Of a DNA stretch of 64,000 bases, positions 21,076 to 33,429 are shown in pieces. The stretch covers positions 151,283-215,282 of the forward strand of contig JAQOTE010000017.1 in assembly GCA_029945375.1 (NCBI GenBank), written 5' to 3'. This DNA is from Agaricus subrufescens (Eukaryota; Basidiomycota; Agaricomycetes; Agaricales; Agaricaceae). The translations under genes were made by a program, and so were the position numbers. The notes beneath the pieces are model-generated. The model saw only the letters and a list, made by a program, of their open reading frames with translations. It was not told where the DNA came from and searched no databases. Each line of letters starts with the position of its first letter. Position 1 is the first letter of the stretch.

Positions 21076-22950
21076 AACCCTGGAACAAGGCGATATCACA
21101 TGCTCCCCGTGCACGGCCGAGATGGCCGCTCATTGTGGATGGCTGTTGATTGTCATGTGAGACAGTGACAAGGATGACTTACCCACCGATTTCCCTCGCA
21201 TCAAAATCGTTGGGACAGATGATTGTTGCGCGAGACAATGACAAAGGCTACTTGCCCAACGTCTATACTCGCATCAAAATGCTTTGCGGGTCTATCCGCC
21301 CAACCAATGGTTTCCCACGCGCACTCGGGAAGAAATAGACTAGCCGATGATGGGGGAGCCAGCCGATATCACATGCTTCCCGTGCACGGCCGAGATGGGC
21401 GCCCATTGTGTAAGACAGTAACAAGGGTGACTTGCCCATGGTTGCCTGTCGCATCAAAATCCTTTTGGCAGTTTATTGTTGCGTGAGACAATGACAAGGG
21501 CTACTTGCCCACCGTTTACACTCGCATCAAAATCCTTTTCGGGCGTATCCCGCCCCATCAAGAGTTTCCCACGCATACCGACTGAATCCCTAACACTCGT
21601 TTTCCCGTCTCCTTGGAGAAATCTAGTGCTAAAACAGCCGTTGTACCATTGGATTGTATGTATGTATCTGTATAAGCACTGTATCTCGTACACATTCATG
21701 CATTAGGATTACATTACACGACAAATGTCCCAGACACCTGATCTGAATAAAACACAGCTGCAGAGCATGTTTCCGAGTCAGTGCATAATCTAGTGAATGG
21801 ATTCGATACATGGATATGGGATGGTCGTGTGAGTGGAAGGGCTTAGGCATACAAAAGTATAGGCTTACTGTGTCTAATTTACTAGAGTCGTGCTTTTGAA
21901 GAGGTAGCTTCGTATTTTTGGACTCATGTAGTGCGGCGCACAGCGTGGCTCCTATGCGCCTTTGAGCGCATAGTAGTTCTGTATGTTGTGAAAAAGAGAT
22001 CTCGAGAAACAGACAAAATCCGGATGAGATATTTCAATTCTTCATCAAATTGTACATCGATGACTTGTAGAACTCGACCCAGCTCGCATTTTGATAACCT
22101 TAGGTCTCTAAGTGGGATTTAAAACCTATACGGTCATGTAGACATTGACCATGGCTTCCAAATACAAAAGGAATCTCGCAAATCAACCGGGAAATCAAAA
22201 AAGCATAGAGTGTGTACCACAAAAGTGGGTGCTGATGCGAAACCCGCGAGACGAAATTATGCACGATATCAGTTCTTCAACAACCACATTGTTGTACAAA
22301 TTTTGTTCCTCGGTCAATTGTCGAGATTTTTTTTTCAGTTTAAAGCCCTCAATAATCCTTGTTCAGAAGTGTTAACTTTATATCGCAGCAGTCAGTATAT
22401 GACCGTCGAAATGTAATTTTATTAAGGCTGCCTAATGATTGATGTCTAATGTCACAAAGAAGTGGTTATATCTCCTCCAGTTTTTGATCACACTCCGAGA
22501 TTCTTCTTGTGTATAATACCTCACACAAACGCGCACAGAGGCGCATTATACTGAGCGCGTGCGCCACAGTGCGTCAATTCATACATGCCCCGCCATCATT
22601 ACAATTTGATACGACCGTAAACTACATAAATCACTTCTACCATAGCTTATATGATACTTACATTGCCGTGTACATACATAAATACTGACGACACATCCAT
22701 AACGGTGATAGCTTGAGAGCATTATGCCCTCAAGGACGGTAGGAATGGGTGCTAGACGTTCAGAAAGTGTGCGTGGGAAGGTATTGATGCGGCTGGAATT
22801 CAGCCAAAAATGGAATCAGGCGCGAGCGCAACAGTGGGCAGGCATCTCTTCTCATTGTCTCACGCAACAACTAAGTGCCATCGGTGATGAGCGGCCATCT
22901 CGGCCATGCGCTACAAGCATGTGATATCGGCTTGTTCCTTGTTCCATTCT
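21076..22950. repeat. Foldback region: inverted copies of a 100-150 bp module
   Basis: The sequence around 21076-21215 (GGCGATATCACATGCT, then GGCCGAGATGGCCGCTCAT) recurs in tandem at about 21360-21490. It recurs again in inverted orientation at about 22845-22950 (GAGCGGCCATCTCGGCC, then AGCATGTGATATCGG). The arms enclose about 1.3 kb with no gene. Confidence 0.65.
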
Positions 22951-23089
22951 CGGCCATCTCATTCCCTTCCGCATTTGAATCCCCGACGCATAAACTGTAT
23001 ATTCTATCAGCCACACTATGATTACCTGACGATTACCTCATCACTCGAGACCCATCATGTCGATTCTTTCCCTTCCCCATTTTCAATCT

Positions 23090-23220
23090 CCGACTCGCGA
23101 ACTGTACATTTTTATCAGCCACGTCATCACAGCGAACTTCGCAACTCCGCATTTTCAATCTCCGACCCACAAACTGTACATTTTTATCAGCCACGTCATC
23201 ACAGCGAACTTCGCAACTTG
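23090..23220. repeat. 64-bp tandem duplication
   Basis: The block AACTGTACATTTTTATCAGC, followed by CACGTCATCACAGCG, is present twice in tandem with very few differences. Confidence 0.75.
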
Positions 23221-23939
23221 AAGTCGCAGTCAGAATATATCTTAGCCTCCTTGATCATTAAGTAATGCTGAACATCCAGACTGATATTGCTGACGTGTTG
23301 ACAAATTATAGAAACCTAATGCGATGTTAAACACAGATTGAGTACTTGAACGTTGCTGGCAAGGGTTCACGAGGTTATTGAGACTGCGCAGGGTGCCCTC
23401 GAACACCAGGTTAACACTCCACACCAGGTGAACGCTGGGAGCCACCGAGGCCATCGCGTTATGCTGAATTGACATAGGAATTGAGAGAAGGTCACTAGGA
23501 GTCTTTAGACCTTCTCGCCGGCCTCATCAAGGCCAGAACGCAAAGATGGCGAGTTTGTGCAGGTCGCTCGCGAACGATACTCGAATGATAGCAGTTTGTT
23601 TGCCCTAGGACCGTCGAGTCAGAAGTGTCAGAGCCTCCGATGTGTTTAAGGGTGCGAAGAGCTCAGTTTTCTCTAAGGCCCAATTATTGGCGTTTTCATT
23701 TCTGCCAATCTTCTCGCTCTGGGAGTCAGGTGATTCAGAGTTCCAGCTCACTTCGACACCACTCTGACACCACATTCTGCACGCTACGCCATTGTCACCT
23801 GTCCAACATTCCTCAACTTGAGTTCACGACGTCACACGTGGTTTTCATCCAACTCCCCCCTAGCGTTGAGTCATTTACAACTTCTTTTTTCTTTCAAGGT
23901 CGCTGACATATAGCGAATGTCCGGTTCATTTCTAGGCAC

Positions 23940-26900
23940 ATGTCAGATACAGGACAACCCAAACGACCGTCCTCTCCAGGTTCTGTAAGTCTGGAAGATG
24001 ACAGAAGACCTGCCAAGAAGGAGAGAACTGCGCGCCGTGCAAAGGTCGACCATAAGGGCCGCGACCATAGACGTGTCACTTCCGTTCGCGTCAAGAGCAG
24101 TACAGGCGCTTATAGGTCACGTAGGATGAAGGAGGAAAAGGTGGAACCCACGCTATCAGTACCTGTGGAGAATGGAGATACCAGCGAGGCGATTGGACCG
24201 GTGAGTACATGTGGCAGTTAGAAAGAGTAAAACGTCTCTGACAGTGGATAATTATCAGGCTAGTCCTTCATCCTGGGCCCCAAACGTTGACTCTGAAATC
24301 GCAACTGACAACCTGGACGCGACAATCAGGCCTAAGAGAAAAAAAAACACCACGGCCGTAAGTGTGATATTAGGCTTTTTGTTCTTATTGACTTACTACG
24401 GAACGATGTCACTTAGACAAAACTCCAAGATTGGTTAGCATACCGCGATTCCACCCTTGATGAACTTCTGCGGCTCGAAGGCCCAGCCGTACACCATGAC
24501 TCCGATGGGCGCACCATGTGCTCCTTCTGCTCCTCAAGTGATGCGACGGGCAGTCTTTTTCAATGCGTGGATTGCATTCAAGGTGTCTCTAGCGTGATGT
24601 GTAGAGACTGCCTTCTGAAAGGCCATCAGCAGAACCCGCTACATCGTATAAATGTATTCAATCCCACCCCCATGCCAAACAACATACTAACACCAGCGTA
24701 GAAATGGACTGGAGTCTTTTTTATCAGTACTAGTCTTCGCGATGTGGGACTTCGTTGCCAGTTAGGCCATGCTGGCTCTCTCTGTCCTGACCCACGCCCG
24801 GGGCCATCCGACTTTGTGGTTTTCGACTCAAATGGATTTTCGCGAGTCAGCGTGGACTTCTGTGGCTGCACCAAATCACTTGGTGTCCCCCCTCGTGTTC
24901 AACTACTGCGGGCAGGATGGTTCCCAGCTTCTTCTGAGCGACCTCGCACGGCATTCACCTTTAATGTCTTGAACGCATTTCATCAGCTGACCTTACAAGG
25001 AAAAACAACATTATACGATTATTATCATTCCCTGACCTTTCAAACTGACAACTTGATGCTTGGGAAGCCTGCGGTACGTTCTCTAGATGCTGGACTATCA
25101 GGATATCCTTTATCTAACCGTTGTCTCTTCAAGCATCGATACAAGGAGTTCCAACATGTGTTCCGTGTTTGGCGCCACCTGAAATCATTGAAGCAGGCAG
25201 GTCGAGCGCATGATCCAGAAGGTGTGGGGGCCACATCTAATGGTGAACTTGCTCTTGAATGTCCTGCTTGTCCGCATCCTACCAAAAACCTCCCCGAAAA
25301 CTGGGAGAATTTCCCCCCCAATCTACGGTGAGTGTGATCCTTCATCAATTTGGGGTAGGTAATCATCCTATATGTAGATTCCTTTTTACGCTGTTCATAG
25401 CCCTTGATGCAAACTTCAAACTCAAGAACAAAGAACGTGGTATTCAAGATTTCGAGTTGGATCCTGGATTAGGCTGTTATGTCGAGCATGCCCCTTACCA
25501 GAAGCATATTTTGGGACATGACACGGAAGCTGAGGTAGGTACAACTCACCTGCATGATATACAACCACTTAACAAACTTTTAGCTAAATTCATGTTCCTC
25601 GGATCATACAGCAATTGCAAGGGCTAATACGTCCATTCCAGGGTACTGTGTAAATGGTGTTGGNNNNNNNNNNNNNNNNNNNNNNNNNNNNNNNNNNNNN
25701 NNNNNNNNNNNNNNNNNNNNNNNNNNNNNNNNNNNNNNNNNNNNNNNNNNNNNNNNNNNNNNNAAATGCAGCTTCCAGATAATACTGTTGTGGATATTGG
25801 GATTCCCAGCTGGCATGTTAATGGTCATGGATCATTTTGTCGAGCAACCTATTCACTGAATCATATTTCGGGTGTTGGGCGGACTTGTGGAGAAGATATT
25901 GAGATAGGTTGGTCTCATACAAATGCACTTGGTCCTAGTGTCAGGGAGATGGGTCCAGCTATGAGACGTGAAACACTGAATTATCACTGGAATGGATGGA
26001 ATTTCCGAAAATATGTGGGATTTCGTGAGTAGATTTATTTTTCACCTCTTAACTGCAAATCTGAGTTCATTATACAGGGAGTCTGTTTGCAAAGCGATTT
26101 GAAGATGCAGTTGTGATGAAGGATAAGCATGAAGCTAATCTGTCTCTTCTTTCATCAGGATTCTCAGAGGCAACACTTGCAAAATGGAGACGGATGGTTG
26201 ATGATTGGGAGGATGAACGTTCACAGTGGTCTCGGTCCAAGTTCACTCTTAGGCCATCAAAACCTAATCCATTTATGGAGCATGAGATATGTAAGTGGCT
26301 ATCTATTATGACTAATCTCAACATTAATCCACTTTGTTTAGCCAAGTCAATTCAAGAGATTCGCTTGGAGTTAGCAAGAAAAGAAGCAGCTGATGCTACT
26401 CGGGGCGTTATCTCACCACACAAGATTAGTATTGGTGATTTCATTATCAAGGGATTTGAGCTTGAAGAACAACAGTAAGTACACTTCTTTTTGGTGATCA
26501 TATAATAACTAACTTGGTGATTTAGATTTAGGCTATTACAGGAGGCTTCATTGATAGGAAAACTTGATCCTACTACAAAACCAACAAAGAAGCAAGTTGA
26601 TCTACAAGAAAAGCGTAATACTCTTCATCATCGTATTGCCCAATGGCGGAAGATCCAATTGGATCATATGCCATTTCTTGGATCACAGCCAAGTATATCT
26701 GCCACTTTGGATATTGATGACCAGGCAACAGGTGAAGCAGCAGAACTACTTCCTTTGTTTCTGCCACTTTCTGTTCCTTCAACCTTTCATAGTTTCCCTT
26801 CAATGAAGTTATTGATGGAAACAGAAGTTCAACTCCGTATTGGGCAGGCAGATGAAGCTCTTGAAACAATTCGCCGAAATCGTCGCACAATTACAAGTCT

Positions 26901-27570
26901 CACTATAGTCAAGCAGTTGAATATCTCAGGCACTGGCAACAAGCAAAATACTCGTATTCGTAATCTTTTTGATTGCTATAACCATCGCATTCAACTTGCA
27001 GCTAACATTTATCGACATGCCCATCATTTGATAACCACCTTTCAACCTCATGACCCATCACTTCTTCGGCTCAAAAAGCTTGCTCCTGAAGACATCCGTG
27101 GACCAGGACGAGGGTCAGAAGAAAAGGAAGCTGCAGGAAGATATCAAATGTCTTGGATTTGGTTGGCAAGTAATAGCAGGCAAGCTTCTGATGAAGAGGA
27201 TGAAGAATTTATTAGTTCAATGCAAGTTGAGTGGGTCAAAGCACTAGCAAGGAAGAACCGGTGGAATGAAGAATACTTGTTGATTCAAGAGGAAATGCGG
27301 CGCACAGTTGCTTATTTGGAATGGAAAGCAGAGTGGTGGATGGAACAGGCAACAAAAAGAAGGGTCGATGATCAGGGTTTGGCCCAGGGATTGCATGCAT
27401 ATGCTTATCAACAAGCACATTTGCAAGAGGCAATGGCAAAGAGCTGTGTCAAGAAATGGGTACCATTGTTGAAAATACATGGAGGAGATATAAACTGGGC
27501 AAGTAAGTATGAAGGTGAAGAAGGAGATGAGTTAGAAAAGGAGAGTGATGAAGAGTCTGAGGATGAGTAG
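23940..27570 (+). CDS. KDZ transposase of KDZ1 (spliced; interrupted by assembly gap)
   Basis: ATG 23940 opens exon 1 (23940-24200). Exon 2 is 24259-24357. Exon 3, from 24417, carries the DSTLDELLRLEG segment and the CxC cysteine cluster (CSFC...CVDC...CRDCLLKGH). Next, from about 24700, come GLRCQLGHAG, CPDPRPGP and VDFCGCTK, the KDZ-associated CxC2 region. Later exons carry ECPACPHPTKNLPE (near 25256), ALDANFKLKNKERG (near 25407), PSWHVNGHG (near 25808) and GRTCGEDIEIGWSHTN (near 25878), REMGPAMRRETLNYHW, and a long C-terminal helical region ending in an acidic tail at 27570. The gap at 25664-25763 removes the CARH-type and DLxxGE segment seen in KDZ2. No premature stop is visible. It acts in the nucleus to cut and move the element. 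Confidence 0.88.
25664..25763. other. Assembly gap (100 N) inside KDZ1 transposase
   Basis: A 100-N run. By comparison with KDZ2, the missing segment should encode the HNAIAKAN...CSRH...DLEKGEK and SYDIGCQW blocks, which would need more than 100 bp. The gap length is therefore nominal. Confidence 0.95.
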
Positions 27571-27599
27571 GAGAGATTATAACTTAGTCAATTTGGCTG

Positions 27600-29352
27600 T
27601 AGTGTTTACAATGCCTATAACAAAAACCCCAGATTACAAGAATGAAAATGCCAAAGTGCAAGAATGAAACTGCCATTGAGTGAGATTGAAACTATCAATT
27701 GAATGCAATGAAAATTCCAACAAGGTAAATATGAAAACACCAATTGTTGGGAATGAAACATCCATAGTGCAATAATGAAAACCCCAGACCACAAGAATAA
27801 AAATGCCAAAGTGCAGTAATGAAACTGCCATTGAATAAGATTGAAACTATCAATTGCATGCAATGAAAATTCCAACAAGGTAAATATGAAAACACCAATT
27901 GTTGGGAATGAAACATCCATAGTGCAACAATGAAAACCCCAGACCACAAGAATAAAAATGCCAAAGTGCAGTAATGAAACTGCCATTGAATGAGATTGAA
28001 ACTATCAATTGCATGCAATGAAAATTCCAACAAGGTAAATATGAAAACACCAATTGTTGGGAATGAAACATCCATAGTGCAATAATGAAAACCCCAGACC
28101 ACAAGAATAAAAATGCCAAAGTGCAGCAATGAAACTGCCATTGAATGAGATTGAAACTATCAATTGCATGCAATGAAAATTCCAACAAGGTAAATATGAA
28201 AACACAAATTGTTGGGAATGAAACATCCATAGTGCAATAATGAAAACCCCAGACCAAGAATAAAATGCCACAAAAAAACAAACAACAACAATATTGAAAC
28301 TATCAATTGCATGCAATGAAAATTCCAACAAGTCAAATATGAAAACACCAATTGTTGGGAATGAAACACCCATGGTGCAATAATGAAAACCCCAGACCAT
28401 AAGAATAAAAATCCCAAAGTACAACAATGAAATTGCCATTGTATAAGGTTGAAACTATCAATTGTATACAATGAAAATCCCAACAAGTGGAAATGAGAAT
28501 GTGCACAGGTAGGTATGAAAATGCCAATAGCTAGCAATAATACCTCCATGGGGTAATAATGAAAATGCCAAAGTTTTCTAATGAAAACTCCAAGTCACAA
28601 TAATGAAAATGCCAAAATTCAGCAATGAAATTGCTATTGCACAAGATTGAAACTATCAATTGGATATAATGAAAACCCCAGACAAGAATAAAAATACCAA
28701 AGTGGAGCATTGAAACTGCCATTGTATAAGATTGAAACTATCAATTGCATACAATGAAAACCCCAATAAGTGGAAATGAGAATGTACACAGGCAGGTATG
28801 AAAATGCCAATACCTGGCAATAATATCTCCATGGTATAATAATGAAAATGCCCAATGTTTCTAATGAAAATTCTTAGTCACAACAATGAAAATGCCAAAG
28901 TTCAGCAATGAAACTACCCATTATATAGAATGAAAACAAACAATTGGGTATGAAAATACTTACTACCAAATATGAAAACACCAATCCCTGGTTATGAAAT
29001 GTCCATGATATAATAATGAAAACAAAATGAAAATCTCTAGACATAGTAATGAAAATGCCAATATCCACCAAGAACCAGTAGAATGAGATTGCCAACTGAC
29101 TAGAATGAAACATCCAGTCAGATTTAACAATAGTAGTATAAACCAAGAATGATATTGCCAGTGTATAAGTATAGTATTGATAATATATTGGACTGGCATA
29201 TTATGAAACCTCCAATCTCAAAAACAGCGGAATAATGAAAACATAGACTGGATATATCATAACCGTAAGTTGCAGTCGTTCATTGGATACAATGAAAATT
29301 CTTCAATTGGATATAGCCAATAAGTTATGATAACGGGTAGCAGCTACTAGTG
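27600..29352 (-). repeat. KDZ1 right subterminal array (inverted copy of left array)
   Basis: The same AATGAAAA / 154-bp higher-order repeats as the left array, reverse-complemented. Units run from about 27620 to 28330, with the diverged outer part to 29335. The outermost 300 bp are base-for-base complementary to 15251-15550. Confidence 0.9.
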
Positions 29353-31010
29353 GCGAGAATTTGCTGGAAATGCAAGTGCTCCCTCCCCTACCTCTTCCCC
29401 TTCGCTTTCTGCCCCCCTGCAGCTCGATGCTGACTTCCACTGGCTTGCAGATACAGGGGCCACTTCTCATATGACCCCCCACAAACATTGGTTCAAATCC
29501 TACTCCCCCCATCGCATTCCCATTTGCTTAGCTGATAATTCAGTTGTTTACTCTGCTGGGGTGGGGTCTGTGGTCTTTGAGCCAGTTTTGAGCGGAAAGG
29601 TGGCTAGAGCGGTCGAGTTTACTAGAGTTTTGCATGTTCCTGCTCTCCGGAGCAACTTGCTGTCTTGTCTATACCTTGCACAGCACAAGAATTTCATTAT
29701 CACGATTTCTGCTTGTTCTATGGCCTTCTGCTGCAAGGGAACAACACTTTTCACGGCCACCATCCATCCTAACAACTCTGCTGAGCTAGATGGCTCAACT
29801 CTCACCTCGGAGGCCGCTTTTTCGGTCTCTACACTTCCCTGTGACCTCTCCCTATGGCATCGTCACTTTATTCACCACAATTATGCTGATGTGAGGTCTA
29901 TGGTGAACAAGGAGCTTGTTACAGGCCTCAAAATCGACTCTAAAGCATCCCCTGACCCTATATGTGAGCCCTGCCTTGCTGGGAAGATGCATTCGCTTCC
30001 TTTCCCCTCTTCTACCAGCCATAATCGATCCCCACTCGAGCTGGTGCACTCAGACCTCATGGACCGCTCCCAGTCGCTTCCCACTCAGGCTACAAGTACT
30101 GGATAACGTTTATAGATGACGCGACGCGTTTCCAGGCTGTATATCTGCTGAAAAGCAAGTCTGAGGCCTTTGAAGCGTTCAAAATCTACAAATCTTGGGC
30201 TGAAAACCAACCTAGGAGTCAAAATGCGCGCTCTACAGGACGATAAAGGCGGTGAATACATGTCTAAAGCGTTCCTAGCCTTCACGGAGCAGTGTGGCAT
30301 CGATAGGAGGCATTCTACTCACAACAGGCCTCACCAGAACGGTCTAGCTGAAAGGGCTAACAGAACTATGGGTGAAAGGATCACTGCAATGCTCTCTGAG
30401 TCAAAATTGCCTCCGAGTTTCTGGGGTGAATGCATCTTCTATGGTGCATGTAAGAATAGGCTTCCCAAGCATCACCCTCCCTGGTCTACACCCTTCCATA
30501 AGCGAAAGCCTGACGTCTCCCACCTCCGAAAGTAAAGTAATTGCCTATGTGCATATACAGTGAGATAAACGCAATTCTCTTCAGCCTCACTATGAAAAAT
30601 GCGTTTTCATAGGCTATCCTACTGTCTACAAGGGCTGGAAGTTCTATAACCCAGTCACCAAGCGTTCAATTATCTCTGAGAGGGCAGAATTCGATGAAAG
30701 GTGCTCATGCGCTTCTAGAATTTACCTCAGCTTAGTCCCTTCATTTGCTGGCCCAGCTCTCCTGGAGACTCTATCGCTTCAGAGCCTCTCTCCACCGCCC
30801 TCGTCGCATCTCAGCTTCCCACCTCTCCAAGATGAAGGTGTATCTGGCCTCCCCTGCACCGTCTCTGCCGCCTAGTTCGACTCCAGTGATATTCCTCCTG
30901 AAGAGCCTAAAGTACCTCAGAATGCTCCTGAAGCTCCTGTGATCGCTCCTGCACCTCCTGTCATCGCTCCTGCATCTCCTGTTGCTCCCTCTCTACCTAG
31001 AACGCCTCCA
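29353..31010 (+). pseudogene. Ty1/copia element F, part 1 (gag end, protease, integrase, hinge)
   Basis: Starts abruptly in the gag-protease linker (REFAGNASAPSP) at the KDZ1 boundary. The protease WLADTGATSHMT and the integrase zinc finger and core are readable. Small indels around 30050, 30210 and 30440-30540, and a decayed hinge, break the frame. It is interrupted at 31011 by a half-LINE with a 17-bp target duplication and resumes at 33126. Confidence 0.88.
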
Positions 31011-33125
31011 TTCCTTCCTTGACCTCTTACCACTACCTTCCTCTTTTGGAAGCCTCTGTGGTTTAGCTGCGCTAGTAGGGAATACAATTCATTATGCCTC
31101 CTAAACGTCGCAATAAGTCTCAACAACCTCCTCCGGCAGGTACGCCTGCCCCGCCGCGTCGCGAGACGTTGCAGGAATTTGCGGACGAGGACTGGGATCA
31201 ACCTGGCCCTGCCCCTCCTGTTCCCGAGCTTGAGCCCTCTTTCTTTGTGGGCACCCTCTCTAACCCCAGCCAGACCTATGTCGGCGGTACTCCCTTCCAG
31301 TCTGAACGACCTTCGGCCTCTCGTCCTGGAAATCTACTCCCTCCTGCGGAGATACTCTCTGCATTTGATTCCGCTCCTCGACACGAGTTGACGCAAGTCA
31401 CTCAGTCTCTTTTGGGCAAACGGCCTGAACAGCCGTCTCCGACCCCCTCCGCTATGCTGACCACTGAATCCCCTGCGCGGATTCCAGTTGACATCTCTCC
31501 GGACCCACCGGTACCGGAAATCCCTTATACCAAAGATAATGTTCCCGGCCGGGAACTTTTTTTCTCCACTTTAGAGGATTACACATCCTCTCTCACTTCA
31601 GCGGACAGCGATACCCCCAAATTCCTGTCCATGATACTTACGAGCTTGCAAGTTTTATTGCGAGACCGTAAAATCCTCGATCTCAAGTGTGACGGCGGTT
31701 TCACTGTCGCCAACCTTCTCGACGGGCTTCCACGTTCTCAACGCGTGGATTTCGCCCCACTTCCCCCCGGTACCACGGGTTCGGCATCCCGGCCGATCCC
31801 CAAACCACATGTCAAACGTGTCAAGACCGTCGCTCAATCCCCTCCCAAGCAGAGTGCTCCGGCCAAGGCCGATCGTGCACCTGCTCCTGTTCTCCAACGC
31901 CGTCCGCCTCCTTCGGAGGCTCCCGCCATTTCCATAGCCGCGCCTAAGCAACGTCGTCGTCGCCAGGGCAAACACACTGTACATGGCCCTTCACGCCGTG
32001 GCATATCCATTTGCATCCCTAGTGCACTCAATTTTCGAGCCACTATGATTACTTCTAAAATCTTGCACGAGATCAACAACCTTATCGCGAAGAATCTACC
32101 AGAGTCCTGCTTGGTACTCTTCTCTTCTCAGGATGAAGGTGGACCCGGGAAAGTATTCTTAGCCACCAACATCGTTCCCACCAAATCCGAAGCGGACTTT
32201 GTGCTCAAACACATCAAGTCACGTTTCCCCATCCCTGAGGGTGCGAGGCCTATTCGCACCTCCGCTATCAATTCCACATCTTATCTCAAGGTGTTGGATA
32301 TTCCTATTGTCGATCCTACTTCCAAAGAATGGCTCGCCCCCACCACCGCGCGAATTCACGACGAATTCAAACTTTCTGAACTCGGCTGCATGCTAGCCGG
32401 TTGGACACGCAACATCCGCATCATGCGGACTTCTCCCCACGCTGACTCATGCGTTGCATGGGTCGACATCGTAGATTTGGTATCCGGTGCGAATTCGAAG
32501 ATTCTCATCGGTAAGCATATCCAAGTAGCTGGCACTAATTGCAGAATTGCCGGCGCTCGCCCCCACTCTGGGTCCGTCCTGTGCACTCGGTGTTACAGGT
32601 GGGGCCATCATCACTCTAAGTGCCGCCGTGAAGGTGTGCGCTGTCCCCTCTGCAGCGGTCCTCATCGTGAGGAGTCGCATCATCTTATGGTTCCAGCCGC
32701 TTCGGTTGAGAACCGACATTGCGTGAACTGTACCGCGTCAAAGCGGGAAAAGCGTAATCACTCCGCCTTGGACAGAAAGAGTTGTCCGTTCTGGGCACAT
32801 CGCTTTGATAGGGAATGGCTTCATCGCCAATTTCCGCCGAAGAAGATTTAACAGAGGTGTCGTGTATCTTCAACCACTTCTATTTTTCATTTTCACCTCT
32901 CACCGTCTTGTAAGTATCAATTCGGACCTTCTTTTATGCGTACCACTTCGATTCTATGGAACATTCTTTAGTTTACGTATGCAGTTTATTCTTACACTAG
33001 TTATCTCTCTGGTGTAGGGCTGGCAGGTGATGTAAAGCCGGGGGAACGCGTTATGGCACCCCACATACGAGGCCGGTTTTGAAATAAACCCCGTTGATTA
33101 CAAAAAAAAAAAAAAATAAAAAAAA
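31011..33125 (+). mobile_element. Half-LINE 5: complete ORF1-only retroelement with target duplication
   Basis: A 17-bp direct repeat, TACCTAGAACGCCTCCA, flanks it (30994-31010 and 33126-33142). It has the shared 5' motif (CTTGACCTCTTACCACTACC at about 31018-31037) and an intact ORF1. A 250-bp 3' region carries GAACGCGTTATGGC (about 33047) and the tail CCCGTTGATTAC, then an A-rich tract. At 2.1 kb it appears complete, not truncated, yet it has no RT. Its 3' end matches that of the RT-LINE at 57014. Confidence 0.9.
31094..32851 (+). CDS. ORF1 protein of half-LINE 5 (585 aa, intact)
   Basis: ATG 31094 (MPPKRRNKSQQPPP) to TAA 32851, with no lesion. The N-terminal ~270 residues are proline- and serine-rich and basic. 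A QRRRRQGKHTVHG segment follows, then the RRM-like central domain (TSYLKVLDIPIVDP, NIRIMRTSPHADSCVAWVDI, IGKHIQVAGTNC). Three Cys/His clusters end it: CTRCYRWGHHHSKC at about residues 497-510, then CPLCSGPHREESHH, then CVNC...CPFW. It is diverged from the ORF1s at 5132 and 52639 but has the same architecture. The expected role is RNA binding and chaperoning during retrotransposition. Retention of an open frame without an RT suggests recent activity or selection. Confidence 0.88.
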   Translation: MPPKRRNKSQQPPPAGTPAPPRRETLQEFADEDWDQPGPAPPVPELEPSFFVGTLSNPSQTYVGGTPFQSERPSASRPGNLLPPAEILSAFDSAPRHELTQVTQSLLGKRPEQPSPTPSAMLTTESPARIPVDISPDPPVPEIPYTKDNVPGRELFFSTLEDYTSSLTSADSDTPKFLSMILTSLQVLLRDRKILDLKCDGGFTVANLLDGLPRSQRVDFAPLPPGTTGSASRPIPKPHVKRVKTVAQSPPKQSAPAKADRAPAPVLQRRPPPSEAPAISIAAPKQRRRRQGKHTVHGPSRRGISICIPSALNFRATMITSKILHEINNLIAKNLPESCLVLFSSQDEGGPGKVFLATNIVPTKSEADFVLKHIKSRFPIPEGARPIRTSAINSTSYLKVLDIPIVDPTSKEWLAPTTARIHDEFKLSELGCMLAGWTRNIRIMRTSPHADSCVAWVDIVDLVSGANSKILIGKHIQVAGTNCRIAGARPHSGSVLCTRCYRWGHHHSKCRREGVRCPLCSGPHREESHHLMVPAASVENRHCVNCTASKREKRNHSALDRKSCPFWAHRFDREWLHRQFPPKKI

Positions 33126-33423
33126 TACCTAGAACGCCTCCACAACCTCCTGCACCGCTCCCTGTCACTCCTCCGACTGCTCCTGTGCCTGCTGAGCCTC
33201 CACGAGTCCCTAGGCGCACCAATCGAGTTAGACAACCCCCTGGTGAGTGGTGGAGGGTTAAAAACATTGACCTACCTGGAGACAACCCAGAACTAGAAGA
33301 GGAGGCCGCTTTTTTGGTTGACAGTGACTTCTGTGATGTAGAGTTTGCTGGAGCAGTTTCTAATGCAGATCCTCGCTCCTACAGGCTGGCTATGCAGTCC
33401 CCTGACCGCTCTCACTGGCAGGA
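33126..33423 (+). pseudogene. Ty1/copia element F, part 2 (hinge to RT start)
   Basis: Resumes with the 17-bp duplication, then PRTPPQPPAPLPVTPP, EPPRVPRRTNRVRQPPGEWW and the RT N-terminal MQSPDRSHWQD. It is interrupted at GGCAGGA by KDZ2 and continues exactly at 47673. Confidence 0.92.
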
Positions 33424-33429
33424 CACTAG

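Larger units (their letters stand above)
20307..23939. other. KDZ1 divergent intergenic region, repeat-rich, no gene seen
   Basis: This 3.6-kb region separates the two divergent KDZ1 genes and presumably holds both promoters. No convincing coding sequence was found. It contains a roughly 45-bp minisatellite (20530-20785), a partly tandem module at 21076-21560, an inverted copy of that module at about 22800-22950, and a 64-bp tandem duplication at about 23090-23215. An AATCTCGCAAATC word at about 22172 also occurs in the equivalent KDZ2 region. Confidence 0.65.
15235..29352. mobile_element. KDZ1: 14.1-kb KDZ DNA transposon
   Basis: Long terminal inverted repeats match perfectly from 15251 inward against 29335 inward (CGTTATCATAACTTATTGG...). 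They also match imperfectly over the outermost 16-17 bp; the right end, reverse-complemented, starts CACTAGTAGCT, as KDZ2's left end does. Inside are a left repeat array, a minus-strand companion gene, an intergenic region, a plus-strand KDZ transposase and a right repeat array. The left flank is half-LINE ORF1 and the right flank is copia gag, so there is no target duplication. One end has probably been exchanged with another copy. Confidence 0.88.

Noticed and set aside
21900..22720. Candidate promoter or small RNA sequence in the KDZ1 spacer
   Set aside because: I could not find a tRNA-like fold, snoRNA boxes or a convincing core promoter by eye, so nothing is claimed.
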